NCBI RefSeq assembly: GCF_001556105.1
Contig: NZ_LSIF01000099.1
Location: 1-64,000, forward strand
Origin: Pseudoxanthomonas mexicana
GTDB lineage: Bacteria > Pseudomonadota > Gammaproteobacteria > Xanthomonadales > Xanthomonadaceae
Direction: 5' to 3'
Length of the DNA stretch: 64,000 nt
The notes under the pieces are model-generated. The model did no database searches. It had not been told where the DNA came from and worked only from the letters and a program-made list of their open reading frames with translations. Shown here piece by piece: positions 18,305-27,515 of the stretch. Position 1 is the first letter of the stretch. Each line of letters starts with the position of its first letter. A program made the position numbers and the translations under genes.

Positions 18305-20137
18305 ATGAAGCGTTCCTTCTCGCCCGTCCGCTCCCTGCTGGCTGTCGCGCTGGCGGTGGCGGCCACCCCCGTGCTGGCAGGCGACAGCCCGTATTCCCAG
18401 ACCGTGTTCTTCGGCGACAGCCTGACCGACTCCGGCCATTTCCGCCCGGCGCTGATCCAGGCGGTGGGCCCGAACGGGGCCATTCTTGGCCGCTTCACCA
18501 CCAACCCCGGCCTGGTGTGGTCCGAGTATCTGGCCGAGTACTACGGCACCGGTGCCGGCAGCGCCAACCAGGGCGGTACCAACTACGCGGTCGGTGGCGC
18601 GCGCGTGGGCACCAACACGTCGGGTGCGCTGGGACCGATCCCGTCGATGACGACGCAGCTGACCAGCTATCTCTCCGCCAATGGCGGGCGTGCCGATCCG
18701 AATGCCCTTTACACCGTCTGGGGCGGCGCGAACGACCTGTTCGCCGTGGTCGGGGGCGCACCGGCCCAGGCCACGATCGGCGGGGCCGTCACTGCCCAGG
18801 TCGGCATCATCGGTACGCTGCAGAACGCCGGCGCCCGCTACATCCTGGTGCCGACAATCCCCGACCTCGGCGTGACGCCGCAGTTCCGCGCAGGGGGCGC
18901 GACCGCGCAGGCCACCGGCACGCAGTTGGCCACGACGTACAACACCGCGCTGTTCGGCGCCCTCAACACCGCCGGTTTGCGCGTGATCCCGCTGGATACC
19001 TTCACGCTGCTGCGCGAGATCGTGGCCAGTCCGGCGGAGTACGGTTTCGGCAATGTCACCGGCACCGCGTGCAATCCGCAGATCACGGCATCCTCGGTGA
19101 CCTGCAGCCCGCTCAGCTACGCGACGCCCAACGCGCAGGATATCTATGCGTTTGCCGATGGCGTGCATCCTTCGTCGAAGGCCCACGGCATCCTGTCGCA
19201 GTATGCCGTGTCGATGCTGGAGGGCCCGCGCCAGATCGCCTTGCTGCCGTACACCGCATCCGTTCACGGCCGTGCGCGCGCAGACCGCGTGGCCTCACAT
19301 GTGAACGGCAAGCCGGAAGCCGATGGCATGCGCTGGTGGGGTGACGTGCGCGGTGATTTCCTGCGCTATGACGGCGGCAACCTGTACGACGGTGTTGGCC
19401 CGATGGGCACGTTCGGCGTGGACTGGTCGCGCGGCTCGTGGGTCTACGGCGGTTTCGCCGGCTATGGGCGTGCGAAGTACGATTTCGGCTTGCGCAGCGG
19501 CAGCTTCGATGAGTCGGACACGACGCTGGGCGGCTTCGCTGGCTGGTACGGTGACCAGTTCTGGGCCAACGCACAGGTCAGTTACACCTGGCTCTCGTAC
19601 AGCGTTGATCGCGAAGTGCAACTGGGAGGCGTGACGCGCCGTCACAGCGGCTCGCCGGACGGCACCAACCTGACGGTCGGTGCAAGCGCCGGCTATGAAT
19701 TCGGCGAGGGTGCGTTCCGCCATGGCCCTGTGGTCAGCGCGGTGTCGCAGACCATCGAGATGGACGGTTACAGCGAGAGCAACGTCAACTCGACGGCGCT
19801 GGCGTACCCCGACCAGGATTTCGATTCGCTGATCGGCAGCGCCGGCTGGCAGGTCCGCTACGCGATCAACGATCACCTGGCGCCGTACGCCCGCCTTACG
19901 GTCGATCGCGAGTTCCAGGATCCGGCAAAAGAAGTCTTTGCCCGGTCGCTGTCGTTGCCCGGGACGGCACCCTACGCGGTCCCCGGCCTGGATACCGATG
20001 ACAGCTACGGCACGCTGTTGCTCGGCGCGCGCACCAAGCTGTTCGGGTTCGATGCCAACCTCGGCGTGAACACCACGGTCAACCAGGGGGGCGGCACCAA
20101 CACGACCGCCTTCATGACCTTGAGCGGCGGCTTCTGA
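18305..20137 (+). CDS. GDSL-type esterase autotransporter (EstA-like)
   Basis: A 610-residue type Va autotransporter. The signal peptide ends VLAGD (about residue 26). The passenger is a GDSL esterase/lipase: block [11 protein letters not shown] with catalytic Ser39, WGGANDLF with the block III Asn, and DGVHP with Asp285 and His288. The C-terminal 280 residues form the outer-membrane barrel (alternating aromatic strands; last residues LSGGF, ending in the Phe required for barrel assembly). Homologues such as Pseudomonas EstA stay on the surface and hydrolyse lipids or acyl esters, affecting motility and rhamnolipid production. GGAG lies 6 bases before the ATG. It is divergent from thiS. Confidence 0.93.
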   Translation: MKRSFSPVRSLLAVALAVAATPVLAGDSPYSQTVFFGDSLTDSGHFRPALIQAVGPNGAILGRFTTNPGLVWSEYLAEYYGTGAGSANQGGTNYAVGGARVGTNTSGALGPIPSMTTQLTSYLSANGGRADPNALYTVWGGANDLFAVVGGAPAQATIGGAVTAQVGIIGTLQNAGARYILVPTIPDLGVTPQFRAGGATAQATGTQLATTYNTALFGALNTAGLRVIPLDTFTLLREIVASPAEYGFGNVTGTACNPQITASSVTCSPLSYATPNAQDIYAFADGVHPSSKAHGILSQYAVSMLEGPRQIALLPYTASVHGRARADRVASHVNGKPEADGMRWWGDVRGDFLRYDGGNLYDGVGPMGTFGVDWSRGSWVYGGFAGYGRAKYDFGLRSGSFDESDTTLGGFAGWYGDQFWANAQVSYTWLSYSVDREVQLGGVTRRHSGSPDGTNLTVGASAGYEFGEGAFRHGPVVSAVSQTIEMDGYSESNVNSTALAYPDQDFDSLIGSAGWQVRYAINDHLAPYARLTVDREFQDPAKEVFARSLSLPGTAPYAVPGLDTDDSYGTLLLGARTKLFGFDANLGVNTTVNQGGGTNTTAFMTLSGGF

Positions 20138-20216
20138 TGCACGACAGGCAATGCGGTGCCGCACGCCGGCGCCGCATTGCCTTGGCTCGCGCCGCGGCAT
20201 AGACTCGCGCCATCGT

Positions 20217-20290
20217 GCGGGTGTAGTTCAATGGTAGAACTGCAGCTTCCCAAGCTGCTAGCGTGGGTTCGATTCCCATCACCCGCTCCA
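20217..20290 (+). tRNA. tRNA-Gly (anticodon CCC)
   Basis: A full cloverleaf of 74 bases. The acceptor arms GCGGGTG and CACCCGC pair perfectly, with discriminator T and an encoded CCA end. The D arm is GTAGTTCAATGGTAGAAC, the anticodon arm is GCAGC-TTCCCAA-GCTGC with anticodon CCC, and the T arm contains GGTTCGATTCC. It lies alone between the esterase and rimK genes. Confidence 0.97.
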
Positions 20291-20375
20291 TCTCGCTTCT
20301 TTCCTTCCCCTGCCTTGTCATCGCTCCTGCTTCCGGGCATGGCATGCTGTGCGTGCCCTCCGTGATCGACTCCCC

Positions 20376-21251
20376 ATGAAGCTCGCCATCCTGTCGCGCA
20401 ACGGCAAGCTGTATTCGACCCGCCGTCTGGTGGAGGCAGCGCGCCAGCGCGGCCACACGGTCCGTGTTCTGGATCCCCTGCGTTGCTACATGCGCATCGC
20501 CTCCACGGGCTTCCAACTGCATTACAAGGGGCGGTCGCTCGCGGGATACGATGCGGTCATCCCGCGTATCGGTGCCTCCATCACCCGATACGGCACCGCC
20601 GTGCTCCGCCAGTTCGAGCTGATGGGGACGTACAGCCCCAACCCGTCGGATGCCATCCTGCGGGCGCGCGACAAGTTGCGCGCGCACCAGTTGCTGGCGG
20701 CGCAGGGCATCGACCTGCCGGTGACGGTTTTCGGCGACAACCCGGACGACACCAGCGACCTGCTGTCGATGCTCGGTCCGCCTCCACACGTCATCAAGTT
20801 GAACGAGGGCGCCCAGGGGGCCGGCGTGATGCTGACGGAGAAGCCCTCCGCCTCGCGCAGTGTAGTCGAGGCCCTGCGTGGCCTTTATGCCAGCTTCGTG
20901 GTGCAGGAGTTCATCGGCGAGGCCGAAGGCGCCGACCTGCGTTGCTTCGTGGTCGGCGACGAGGTGGTGGCCTCGATGCGCCGTCAGGCGCCGGAAGGAG
21001 ATTTCCGCTCCAACCTGCATCGCGGTGGCACGGCCTTGCATGCCGTGGCGACGGAACAGGAGCGTGCGGTGGCAATCCGGGCAGCCAGGGTGTTGGGACT
21101 TGGCGTGGCGGGGGTTGACCTGATCCGCGCCCAGCGTGGCCCGCTGGTACTTGAGGTCAATTCCACCCCGGGACTTGAGGGAATCGAGGGGGTCTGTGGC
21201 GTCGATGTGGCCGGGCGGATCGTGGACCATCTGGCCGCCGCCGCTGAATAG
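20376..21251 (+). CDS. rimK: Ribosomal protein S6 glutamate ligase RimK
   Basis: RimK is an ATP-grasp ligase that adds glutamate residues to the C-terminus of ribosomal protein S6. From the ATG at 20376 the protein has 291 residues, close to the E. coli enzyme; the start [15 protein letters not shown] is typical, while the upstream open extension of nine codons is not. ATP-grasp elements are visible: [17 protein letters not shown] (ATP lid), [19 protein letters not shown], and [15 protein letters not shown], which holds the metal ligands. It follows the tRNA gene by 85 bases and has no gene partner downstream. Confidence 0.93.
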   Translation: MKLAILSRNGKLYSTRRLVEAARQRGHTVRVLDPLRCYMRIASTGFQLHYKGRSLAGYDAVIPRIGASITRYGTAVLRQFELMGTYSPNPSDAILRARDKLRAHQLLAAQGIDLPVTVFGDNPDDTSDLLSMLGPPPHVIKLNEGAQGAGVMLTEKPSASRSVVEALRGLYASFVVQEFIGEAEGADLRCFVVGDEVVASMRRQAPEGDFRSNLHRGGTALHAVATEQERAVAIRAARVLGLGVAGVDLIRAQRGPLVLEVNSTPGLEGIEGVCGVDVAGRIVDHLAAAAE

Positions 21252-21297
21252 GGGCACCCACGAAGGTGCGGTGACCTTCATCGTTGACTTCACACGA

Positions 21298-21344
21298 AAT
21301 TAACGTCGCCTTTAACGGTGGTTTAATCGAAAACCGCGTAGCCT
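21298..21344 (+). promoter_or_regulatory. TTAA repeats resembling a PhoP/PmrA-type box and -10 element
   Basis: TTAA occurs at 21300, 21312 and 21323, that is at 12- and 11-base spacing. The last two read as TTTAAC-N5-TTTAAT. Direct repeats 11 bases apart are the binding pattern of OmpR-family regulators such as PhoP and PmrA. A -10-like TAGCCT follows at 21339-21344, about 12 bases after the box, as in PhoP-activated promoters. No -35 hexamer is present at the matching position, which also fits an activator-dependent promoter. This is inference from pattern only. Confidence 0.4.
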
Positions 21345-21350
21345 TGGCTC

Positions 21351-21457
21351 GACCGCAGCTCTGCGTTCGTCCGGTGAATACCTCTGGAAAGCACAGGATT
21401 ACGGTAATCGGGGCAATCGTTTGGCCCAGGCGGGCGACCACCCGCCTGGGCTTTTTT
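21351..21457 (+). ncRNA. Candidate small RNA between rimK and the two-component operon
   Basis: Between the putative promoter near 21340 and the strong terminator at 21424-21457 lies about 105 bases with no reading frame of note. A transcript of this size ending in an intrinsic terminator has the form of a small regulatory RNA. The alternative is that the terminator serves rimK, whose stop lies 173 bases upstream. I recognise no known RNA family. Confidence 0.35.
21424..21457 (+). terminator. Rho-independent terminator
   Basis: GCCCAGGCGGG at 21424-21434 pairs perfectly with CCCGCCTGGGC at 21441-21451 over a six-base loop and is followed by six T. It is the strongest terminator in the window on the plus strand and ends transcription from rimK or from the candidate small RNA. 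Confidence 0.93.
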
Positions 21458-21585
21458 GTCGATGACTTATGGCCGATGCCATCCTGATGCGGCGTGCCAG
21501 AATCGCATCCGGCGACCGTAGCCCCGCAATCCGCATTACGGCTGGTACTCTTCCGAATCACAACCCCCGTCACGAGAGGTAATGG

Positions 21586-22071
21586 ATGCACAAGTTCGCA
21601 TGGACGTTCGCGCTGGCACTGCTGCTGGTATCTGCCACGGCGGTTGCGAGTATCGGCTCGGGAAGCAACGGGCGCGGCGAGCGTGCGACCTTGGATGTCC
21701 ATCAGTCCTTCCAGGCGCAGCGTCGTGCGATCGAGACCGATCTTGCCAATGGCGAAACCTACAGCGAGCTCACCTCCAAGGATCGCGTCCAGGTGACCGA
21801 GGCATTGGACAGGATAGGGGCACTGCTCAGCGAATCCGGCGATATCGCCGGGTTGGGCGAAGCACAGAAGGTACGCGTGTTCAACGATCAGGAACTGGTC
21901 AACAACATCCTGTCGCAGGCCGCCGACGACAGCCGGCTGGTCTGCCGTCGGGAGAAGCAGATCGGCTCCAACCGTGTCACCACACAATGCATGACAGCGC
22001 TGCAGCGCGACCGTCAGGCCGAGCAGGCGCGGAAGACGATGAGCGACTCGGCCAACTCTTCCCAGCGTTGA
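21586..22071 (+). CDS. Hypothetical secreted protein upstream of a two-component system
   Basis: A 161-residue protein with a signal peptide (FAWTFALALLLVSATAVA, cleavage near residue 21) and a polar, mostly helical mature part. AGAGG at 21574-21578 favours this ATG over the one four bases earlier in another frame. The mature part contains two Cys (VCRREKQ and TTQCMTA) that could form a disulfide. I recognise no domain. It is followed 11 bases later by the response regulator, so it is probably cotranscribed and may be a periplasmic accessory to the sensor kinase. Confidence 0.75.
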   Translation: MHKFAWTFALALLLVSATAVASIGSGSNGRGERATLDVHQSFQAQRRAIETDLANGETYSELTSKDRVQVTEALDRIGALLSESGDIAGLGEAQKVRVFNDQELVNNILSQAADDSRLVCRREKQIGSNRVTTQCMTALQRDRQAEQARKTMSDSANSSQR

Positions 22072-22082
22072 AGGAAACAGGG

Positions 22083-22766
22083 ATGCGAATTCTGGTCATC
22101 GAAGACAACAGCGACATCGCCGCCAACCTCGGCGACTACCTCGAGGAGCGGGGCCACACCGTCGACTTCGCCGCCGATGGCGTGACCGGCCTGCATCTGG
22201 CCGTGGTGCATGAGTTCGATGCGATCGTCCTCGACCTCAACCTGCCCGGCATGGATGGGCTGGAGGTCTGCCGCAAGCTCCGCAACGAGGCGCGCAAGCA
22301 GACGCCGGTGCTGATGCTGACGGCACGCGATTCGCTGGACAACAAGCTGGCAGGCTTCGACTCCGGTGCCGACGACTACCTGATCAAGCCGTTCGCGCTG
22401 CAGGAAGTCGAAGTCCGCCTCAATGCCTTGTCGCGCCGCGGCAAGGGCGTGCAGACGCGGGTGCTGGAAGTGGGCGAACTCGAATACAACCTGGACACGC
22501 TGGAAGTCCGCCGTCAGGGCAAGCTGCTGCAGCTCAATCCCACGGCGCTGAAGATCCTGCAGGCACTGATGGAAGCATCGCCTGCCGTGGTCACGCGGCA
22601 GGAACTGGAGACGCGCGTCTGGGGCGAGGAGTTGCCGGATTCGGATTCCCTGCGCGTACACATCCATGGCCTGCGCGCGGTGGTGGACAAACCGTTCGAC
22701 TCCCCGTACATCCAGACCCGCCACGGCATCGGATACCGCATCGCCGCGCCCGATGCCAGCAGCTGA
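22083..22766 (+). CDS. OmpR-family response regulator
   Basis: A 227-residue regulator. The receiver domain (1-115) has Glu7/Asp8, the phosphorylation site Asp51 (IVLDLNLPGMDG), Thr80 and Lys102 (DDYLIKPF). The C-terminal winged helix (about 128-222) carries the OmpR pattern TALKILQALMEASPAVVTRQEL and the end RVHIHGLRAVVDKPF...RHGIGYRI. The start codon is set by the receiver's MRILVIEDN. Overlap of 14 bases with the kinase gene ties the pair. It resembles the ColR/VgrR group of Xanthomonas in my memory, but I cannot confirm that, and no target can be assigned. Confidence 0.93.
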   Translation: MRILVIEDNSDIAANLGDYLEERGHTVDFAADGVTGLHLAVVHEFDAIVLDLNLPGMDGLEVCRKLRNEARKQTPVLMLTARDSLDNKLAGFDSGADDYLIKPFALQEVEVRLNALSRRGKGVQTRVLEVGELEYNLDTLEVRRQGKLLQLNPTALKILQALMEASPAVVTRQELETRVWGEELPDSDSLRVHIHGLRAVVDKPFDSPYIQTRHGIGYRIAAPDASS

Positions 22767-24132
22767 GTCGCCGAAACCCCGCCGCCACCGCCGTTTCCGG
22801 CGGCGGCTGCGCACCCGCATCATCCTGTCGTTCGTCCTGCTTGGATTCGGCCTGACGGTCCTGTTCGCCTACGCGACGATCGTCGCGCGCCAGCGCGTCG
22901 AGGATCAGTTGGTCGAAGACGTGATGAACCGCAACCTGGACGAATCATGGCGCCGATTCATCCAGACGGATGGTCGGGTCGTCGGTGCTCCCATTGAGCA
23001 GATCAAGGCGTTCTACTACCTGCCGGACAAGTTCGAGAGCGTCCGGATCAATCGTCCCGAATGGTATGCGCTGCCAGACGGCATCCACAGCATCACCGCG
23101 CCGGGGGACGACGGCCGGCCGTCGCTGTACAAGCTCGGGGTGCGCAAGACGCCGCAGGTCTGGTTCTTCATCGCTTACGACATGAGCCAGACGGCACGCG
23201 CGGAAGTGCAGTTCAAGCGGACGGTCTACGGTTCCATTCTGGTCTTTACGGTTTTCTCGCTGGTGGTGGGCTGGTGGTCCGCCTCTCGCGTGATGAGTCC
23301 TGTCTCCGAACTGGCGGCCCGCCTGCGTGCGTATCGTGGCAGCAGCAATCCCCGGCCGCTCGCGCCGCATTTCCCCCAGGACGAAGTCGGTGAACTGGCC
23401 AAGGCGCTCGACGACTACTCGGGTCGCCTTACTGAAGTGGTCCAGCGCGACCGCGAGTTCAATGCGGACGTCAGCCATGAGCTTCGGACGCCGCTGGCCA
23501 TCATTCGCGGTTCGGTGGAGTTGATGTTGTCGCGGCCCGATGTGGACGAGAAGACGCGAACCCGCATCCAGCGCATCCAGCGTGCCGAGCAGCAATGCAC
23601 GGACCTGATCAGCGCGCTGCTTCTGCTGTCGCGCAACGAGCGCGGCCATGGCAATACCGACGTCGCGCGCGTGGTGGATCAGCTGCTGGACGCGCATCGC
23701 GCCACACTGGGCGGCAAGCCACTGGTGCTGCGCATCGAAGGCGAGGGTGGCGTGATCGTCGATTCGCCCGAAGCCGCACTCTCGGTTGCGTTGGGCAACC
23801 TGATCGGCAACGCAGTGAAGTACACCAAGGAGGGCGAGGTGGTCGTGCGCCTGCTGCCCGATGCGGTGGAAGTCATCGACTCCGGTCCCGGTCTCAGCCA
23901 GGAGGATGCCGCGCGCCTGTTCGAGCGGGGTTATCGCGGCACCCATGCTGGTCACTCGCAGGGCGGCGGCATCGGCCTGTCGATCGTGAGCCGCCTGTGC
24001 ACGCTCTACGGCTGGCAGGTCGGTGTGCGTCCCGGTGAGTCGAAGGGGGTGGTCGCCACGCTGCGTTTTTCGCCGGAGCGCGGGCCAGAGTTTGACGAGC
24101 CGCTGGCCGGCGGGTCGTCGCAGGGTGCCTGA
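22753..24132 (+). CDS. Sensor histidine kinase
   Basis: A 459-residue inner-membrane kinase. Two membrane segments (about 22-44 and 158-176) flank a periplasmic domain of about 115 residues. A HAMP-like linker (SASRVMSPVSELAARL) leads to the dimerisation box with His242 (FNADVSHELRTPLAII). The ATPase domain shows the N box NLIGNAVKYT, the G1 box IDSGPGL and a G2 region GGGIGLSIV. It should phosphorylate the regulator encoded just upstream. An arginine-rich N-terminus (RRHRRFRRRLRTR) marks the cytoplasmic side. The periplasmic sensor has no recognisable fold. It lacks an ExxE iron-binding motif in the sensor, which argues against a direct VgrS equivalent. Confidence 0.92.
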   Translation: MPAAESPKPRRHRRFRRRLRTRIILSFVLLGFGLTVLFAYATIVARQRVEDQLVEDVMNRNLDESWRRFIQTDGRVVGAPIEQIKAFYYLPDKFESVRINRPEWYALPDGIHSITAPGDDGRPSLYKLGVRKTPQVWFFIAYDMSQTARAEVQFKRTVYGSILVFTVFSLVVGWWSASRVMSPVSELAARLRAYRGSSNPRPLAPHFPQDEVGELAKALDDYSGRLTEVVQRDREFNADVSHELRTPLAIIRGSVELMLSRPDVDEKTRTRIQRIQRAEQQCTDLISALLLLSRNERGHGNTDVARVVDQLLDAHRATLGGKPLVLRIEGEGGVIVDSPEAALSVALGNLIGNAVKYTKEGEVVVRLLPDAVEVIDSGPGLSQEDAARLFERGYRGTHAGHSQGGGIGLSIVSRLCTLYGWQVGVRPGESKGVVATLRFSPERGPEFDEPLAGGSSQGA

Positions 24133-24147
24133 GCGCGCATCGCCGCG

Positions 24148-24741
24148 TTAGAGGCTGATCCAGAAACAGTTGTAAGCCCTGCGCAGACCGAAGGTCGTGT
24201 CAGCGGGCGTCGCACCGTTCTTCAGCGTCTGCACCACGCGCAGGCCGACGGGTCGCTGCCGTTGGCTCGCGGTCTGCGGGTAGTAGCCGTCCTGGTTCGC
24301 ATCGACCACCGTGCCTTCGCCGTCGAGTAGCGGGGCGGGCGCGGGCCGGATGGGCACGATGTCGATCAGCGGGCGCTGCACCACCACGTCCAGCCGGTCG
24401 AGGATGCGGAGCGCGCCGGCATCCGAGGTGCCCGTCCAATGGTAGACGCCGGCGAGGCGGTTCACGTCCTGTGCCTGGATGGCTGACGACACCTGCATCA
24501 CCAGGTCACTGAGCGTGCGCGAACAACCGCCTCGATACAGCGCGCCGGTGGCGGTCGTGCTGCTGGACGAAGGCAGGCGATCCATGGCGCCGACATCCTC
24601 GCAGCGTTTGTCGGTATAGACCGTGTCGCCGGACATCGTGGTGCAACGCTGGACACCTTGCTGCTGCGCGTGCGCCGGGGGTGCGCGCAGGCCGGCGTGC
24701 GTAAGCAGGCAGGCGATGGCGAAGAGGGGAATGGAACGCAT
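24148..24741 (-). CDS. Hypothetical secreted protein with DUF4124-like start
   Basis: A 197-residue protein with a signal peptide (IPLFAIACLLTHAGLRAPPAHA) and a periplasmic mature part. The segment RCTTMSGDTVYTDKRCEDVGA recalls the short DUF4124 motif, in which two Cys flank a Y(S/T)DK turn. The rest contains helices and a C-terminal YNCFWISL with another Cys. No enzyme motif is visible. It is convergent with the kinase gene, 15 bases away, and is transcribed towards it from a separate promoter. Confidence 0.7.
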   Translation of the reverse strand: MRSIPLFAIACLLTHAGLRAPPAHAQQQGVQRCTTMSGDTVYTDKRCEDVGAMDRLPSSSSTTATGALYRGGCSRTLSDLVMQVSSAIQAQDVNRLAGVYHWTGTSDAGALRILDRLDVVVQRPLIDIVPIRPAPAPLLDGEGTVVDANQDGYYPQTASQRQRPVGLRVVQTLKNGATPADTTFGLRRAYNCFWISL

Positions 24742-24807
24742 GCCGCAGCCTAATGCGGCGCGCCCATCCGGTCATGGTACGTGCGCACGGAATCGCGGTG
24801 CCGTTCA

Positions 24808-24831
24808 CCTGCCGGTCGGACGACCGGCAGG
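24808..24831. terminator. Perfect hairpin after metF
   Basis: CCTGCCGGTC and GACCGGCAGG form a perfect 10-base stem with a GGAC loop, four bases past the metF stop. There is no T-run on either strand, so it is either a weak terminator or a 3'-end stabiliser of the ahcY-metF message. Confidence 0.5.
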
Positions 24832-24835
24832 CGAC

Positions 24836-25672
24836 TCAGGCGGACCAGCCCAGTCGCGACAGCACGGTCTGGGTGGGCTTGGCCAGGTTGAGCGTGTAGA
24901 AATGCAGCGAAGGCGCACCGCCCGCGATGAGGCGCTCGCACAGGTTCGCCACCACGTCGGCACCGAAATCGCGGATCGCGTCGGCGTCATCGCCCAGCGA
25001 CTGCATGCGCTTGCCGATCCAGCGCGGGATCTCGGCCCCGCAGGCCTCGGAGAACCGGCGCAGCTGCGTGAAATTCGAGATCGGCATGATGCCAGGGATG
25101 ATCGGGATCTCGACGCCGAGCTTGCGTACCGCATCGACGAAGTGGAAGTACGCATCCGCGTTGTAGAAATACTGGGTGATCGCCCCGTGGGCACCGGCGT
25201 CGACCTTGGCCTTGAAGTGGCGCAGGTCGGTCAGTGCGTCCTCGGCCTGCGGGTGCGTCTCGGGATAGGCGCCGACTTCGATATGGAAGGTATCGCCGTG
25301 CTCGGCACGGATGAATTCGATCAGCTCCGAGGCATAGCGCAGGTCGCCCGGATGACCCATGCCCGAGGGCAGGTCGCCGCGCAGCGCGACGATGCGCTTG
25401 CAGCCCAGCGCGCGGTACAGCCGCAGCAGTTCGCGGATTTCCTCGCGGCTGCCACCCACGCACGACAGGTGCGGTGCGGCGTCGAAGCCGTGGTGCTGGT
25501 TGAGATGGCGGACCGTCTCGGAGGTGTAGCTGAGGGTGGAGCCGCCGGCGCCGAACGTGCACGACACGTACTCGGGCGCATGCGCCTTCAGCTTGTCCGC
25601 GGTGCGGTCGAGCTGCGTGCGCTGCTCATCGGTCTTGGGCGGGTAGAACTCGAACGAAACCGGGATCGGCAT
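24836..25672 (-). CDS. metF: Methylenetetrahydrofolate reductase MetF
   Basis: MetF reduces 5,10-methylene-tetrahydrofolate to 5-methyl-tetrahydrofolate, the methyl donor for methionine synthesis. The 278-residue TIM-barrel protein is slightly shorter than E. coli MetF. Recognisable elements are SFEFYPPKTDEQ, VSCTFGAGGS (Thr/Gly loop), RIVALRGDLP (NADH and folate binding), KAKVDAGAHGAITQYFYNADAY and IPGIMPISNFTQL. It lies 85 bases downstream of ahcY, in a unit led by an SAH riboswitch, so its synthesis should rise when homocysteine must be remethylated. Two hairpins separate the genes. Confidence 0.96.
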   Translation of the reverse strand: MPIPVSFEFYPPKTDEQRTQLDRTADKLKAHAPEYVSCTFGAGGSTLSYTSETVRHLNQHHGFDAAPHLSCVGGSREEIRELLRLYRALGCKRIVALRGDLPSGMGHPGDLRYASELIEFIRAEHGDTFHIEVGAYPETHPQAEDALTDLRHFKAKVDAGAHGAITQYFYNADAYFHFVDAVRKLGVEIPIIPGIMPISNFTQLRRFSEACGAEIPRWIGKRMQSLGDDADAIRDFGADVVANLCERLIAGGAPSLHFYTLNLAKPTQTVLSRLGWSA

Positions 25673-25687
25673 GGAGAAGCCCCGAAA

Positions 25688-25741
25688 GGCAGGCGCATCC
25701 CCGCGCCTGCCGTGGATCGAGAGGGCGGCGTGGCGCCGCCC
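25688..25741 (-). promoter_or_regulatory. Two intercistronic hairpins between ahcY and metF
   Basis: One hairpin has a perfect 8-base stem GGGCGGCG/CGCCGCCC (25723-25741). The next has a perfect 9-base stem GGCAGGCGC/GCGCCTGCC (25688-25711) and ends 16 bases before metF, followed on the minus strand by TTTC. They may tune the amount of MetF relative to AhcY by partial termination or RNA processing. Confidence 0.5.
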
Positions 25742-25757
25742 CCGTGCGCTGCGTCGA

Positions 25758-27200
25758 TCAGTAGCGGTAGTGGTCCGGCTTGTACGGGCCGGCGACCGCC
25801 ACGCCCAGGTAGTCGGCCTGGTCCTTGGTCAGCGTGGTCAGCTTCACGCCGATCTTCTCCAGGTGCAGGCGCGCGACTTCCTCGTCGAGCTGCTTGGGCA
25901 GGATGTAGACCTTCGACGCGTACGCATCCTTGTTCGCCCACAGGTCGATCTGCGCGAGCGTCTGGTTCGAGAACGAGTTCGACATGACGAAGCTCGGGTG
26001 GCCGGTGGCGCAGCCCAGGTTCACCAGGCGGCCTTCGGCGAGCAGGAAGATCGCGTTGCCGTTGCCGAAGGTGAACTTGTCGACCTGCGGCTTGATGTTG
26101 GTGCGCGTGGCGCCCGAGGCATACAGCGCGTCGACCTGGATCTCGTTGTCGAAGTGGCCGATGTTGCAGACGATGGCCTGGTCCTTCATCGCCTTCATGT
26201 GGTCGAGGGTGATGATGTCCTTGTTGCCGGTGGTGGTGACGTAGATGTCGGCGCGGCCGAGGGTGTCCTCGACGGTCGTGACTTCATAGCCTTCCATCGC
26301 CGCCTGCAGCGCGCAGATCGGGTCGATCTCGGTGACGATGACGCGGGCGCCGTAGGCGCGCAGCGACGCCGCCGAGCCCTTGCCGACGTCGCCGTAGCCG
26401 CAGACCACGGCGACCTTGCCGGCCAGCATCACGTCGAGCGCGCGCTTCAGGCCGTCGGCCAGCGACTCGCGGCAGCCGTACAGGTTGTCGAACTTCGACT
26501 TGGTGACCGAGTCGTTGACGTTGATCGCCGGGATCAGCAGCTTGCCCTGTTCGGCAAGCTGGTAGAGGCGGTGCACGCCGGTGGTGGTTTCTTCCGACAC
26601 GCCCTTCCAGTCGGCGACGACCTTGGTCCAGTAGCCCGGACGTTCCTTGGCGACGCGCTTGAGCAGGTCCTTGATGACCTGTTCCTCGTGGCTGCCCGAG
26701 GCCGAGTTCACCCAGCTTTCGTCGCCCTGTTCCAGCTCGTAGCCCTTGTGGATCAGCAGCGTCACGTCGCCGCCGTCGTCGACGACGAGCTGCGGGCCGA
26801 GGAAGCCGCCCTTGCCGTCGGGGAACGACAGCGCATCGAGCGTGCAGTCCCAGTATTCCTCCAGCGACTCGCCCTTCCAGGCGAACACCGGCGTGCCGGT
26901 CGCGGCGATCGCGGCGGCGGCGTGGTCCTGGGTCGAGAAGATGTTGCACGAGGCCCAGCGCACGTCGGCGCCGATGTCCTTCAGCGTCTCGATCAGCACG
27001 GCGGTCTGGATGGTCATGTGCAGCGAGCCGGTCACGCGCACGCCCTTCAGCGGCGTGGTGGTGGCGTGCTTGCGGCGGATCGACATCAGGCCCGGCATCT
27101 CGTGCTCGGCGATGTCGAGTTCCTTGCGGCCCCAGTCGGCCAGCGAAATGTCGGCGACCTTGTAGTCGCCCTCGGTCGAAAACGTGCGTACTGCGTTCAT
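25758..27200 (-). CDS. ahcY: Adenosylhomocysteinase AhcY (SAH hydrolase)
   Basis: AhcY splits S-adenosylhomocysteine, the product of methyltransferases, into adenosine and homocysteine. The 480-residue protein has the family motifs [13 protein letters not shown] in a conserved early region, [13 protein letters not shown], the NAD-binding Rossmann motif [13 protein letters not shown] and the C-terminal end PDHYRY. An insert of about 40 residues relative to archaeal enzymes (near [12 protein letters not shown]) is usual in proteobacterial forms. The gene is preceded by a clear SAH riboswitch and followed by metF, which explains the pathway logic: clear SAH, then remethylate homocysteine. Confidence 0.98.
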   Translation of the reverse strand: MNAVRTFSTEGDYKVADISLADWGRKELDIAEHEMPGLMSIRRKHATTTPLKGVRVTGSLHMTIQTAVLIETLKDIGADVRWASCNIFSTQDHAAAAIAATGTPVFAWKGESLEEYWDCTLDALSFPDGKGGFLGPQLVVDDGGDVTLLIHKGYELEQGDESWVNSASGSHEEQVIKDLLKRVAKERPGYWTKVVADWKGVSEETTTGVHRLYQLAEQGKLLIPAINVNDSVTKSKFDNLYGCRESLADGLKRALDVMLAGKVAVVCGYGDVGKGSAASLRAYGARVIVTEIDPICALQAAMEGYEVTTVEDTLGRADIYVTTTGNKDIITLDHMKAMKDQAIVCNIGHFDNEIQVDALYASGATRTNIKPQVDKFTFGNGNAIFLLAEGRLVNLGCATGHPSFVMSNSFSNQTLAQIDLWANKDAYASKVYILPKQLDEEVARLHLEKIGVKLTTLTKDQADYLGVAVAGPYKPDHYRY

Positions 27201-27239
27201 GGCATTGCTCCGGTCTGTGCGATCAAGGTCGCAGGTTAG

Positions 27240-27361
27240 CCGGGCGCCGTTGCAGGTTCATTCCACCGAGCCTGGCCGGACTATGTGGAGAGTCCGCACA
27301 GGGATGTGCAGGCTCTTGCGGAAGGATCCGCACATGTCACGGTCGCAGCGCCCCTCGGCGA
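27240..27361 (-). ncRNA. S-adenosylhomocysteine (SAH) riboswitch
   Basis: On the minus strand the leader of ahcY contains CGAGGGGCGCTGCGACC (27360-27341 region), then CCAGGCTCGG (27268-27277 region) and AACGGCGCCCGG (27240-27252). These are the conserved cores of the SAH riboswitch: CGAG pairs with CTCG, and GGCGC pairs with the late GCGCC segment. The family switches on SAH-recycling genes when SAH builds up. The ahcY start lies 39 bases downstream. The variable arm in between forms a hairpin around GCGGAtccttCCGC. Confidence 0.93.
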
Positions 27362-27370
27362 AGGGCGGCC

Positions 27371-27376
27371 ATTATA
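27371..27376 (-). promoter_or_regulatory. -10 element of the ahcY promoter
   Basis: A perfect TATAAT on the minus strand lies 10 bases before the first conserved base of the SAH riboswitch, which would place the transcript start right at the aptamer. The -35 region (around 27394-27399) is a poor match. Confidence 0.75.
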
Positions 27377-27515
27377 TCTCTTGTTCCGGATGAAACGATG
27401 GCGCACGTCTCCATGCGATCGGTTAGGCTTCGGATTGCTGCCTTGCAGCAGACCAGTTGTCTTCCGGGACAATACCAATACAGGCCAAACGAACGACGGG
27501 ATCCACGCGCCACGC

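Noticed and set aside
22083..24132. Assignment of the two-component pair as VgrR/VgrS (ColR/ColS)
   Set aside because: The regulator looks similar from memory, but the sensor lacks the ExxE motif and no comparison could be run, so no gene symbol is given.
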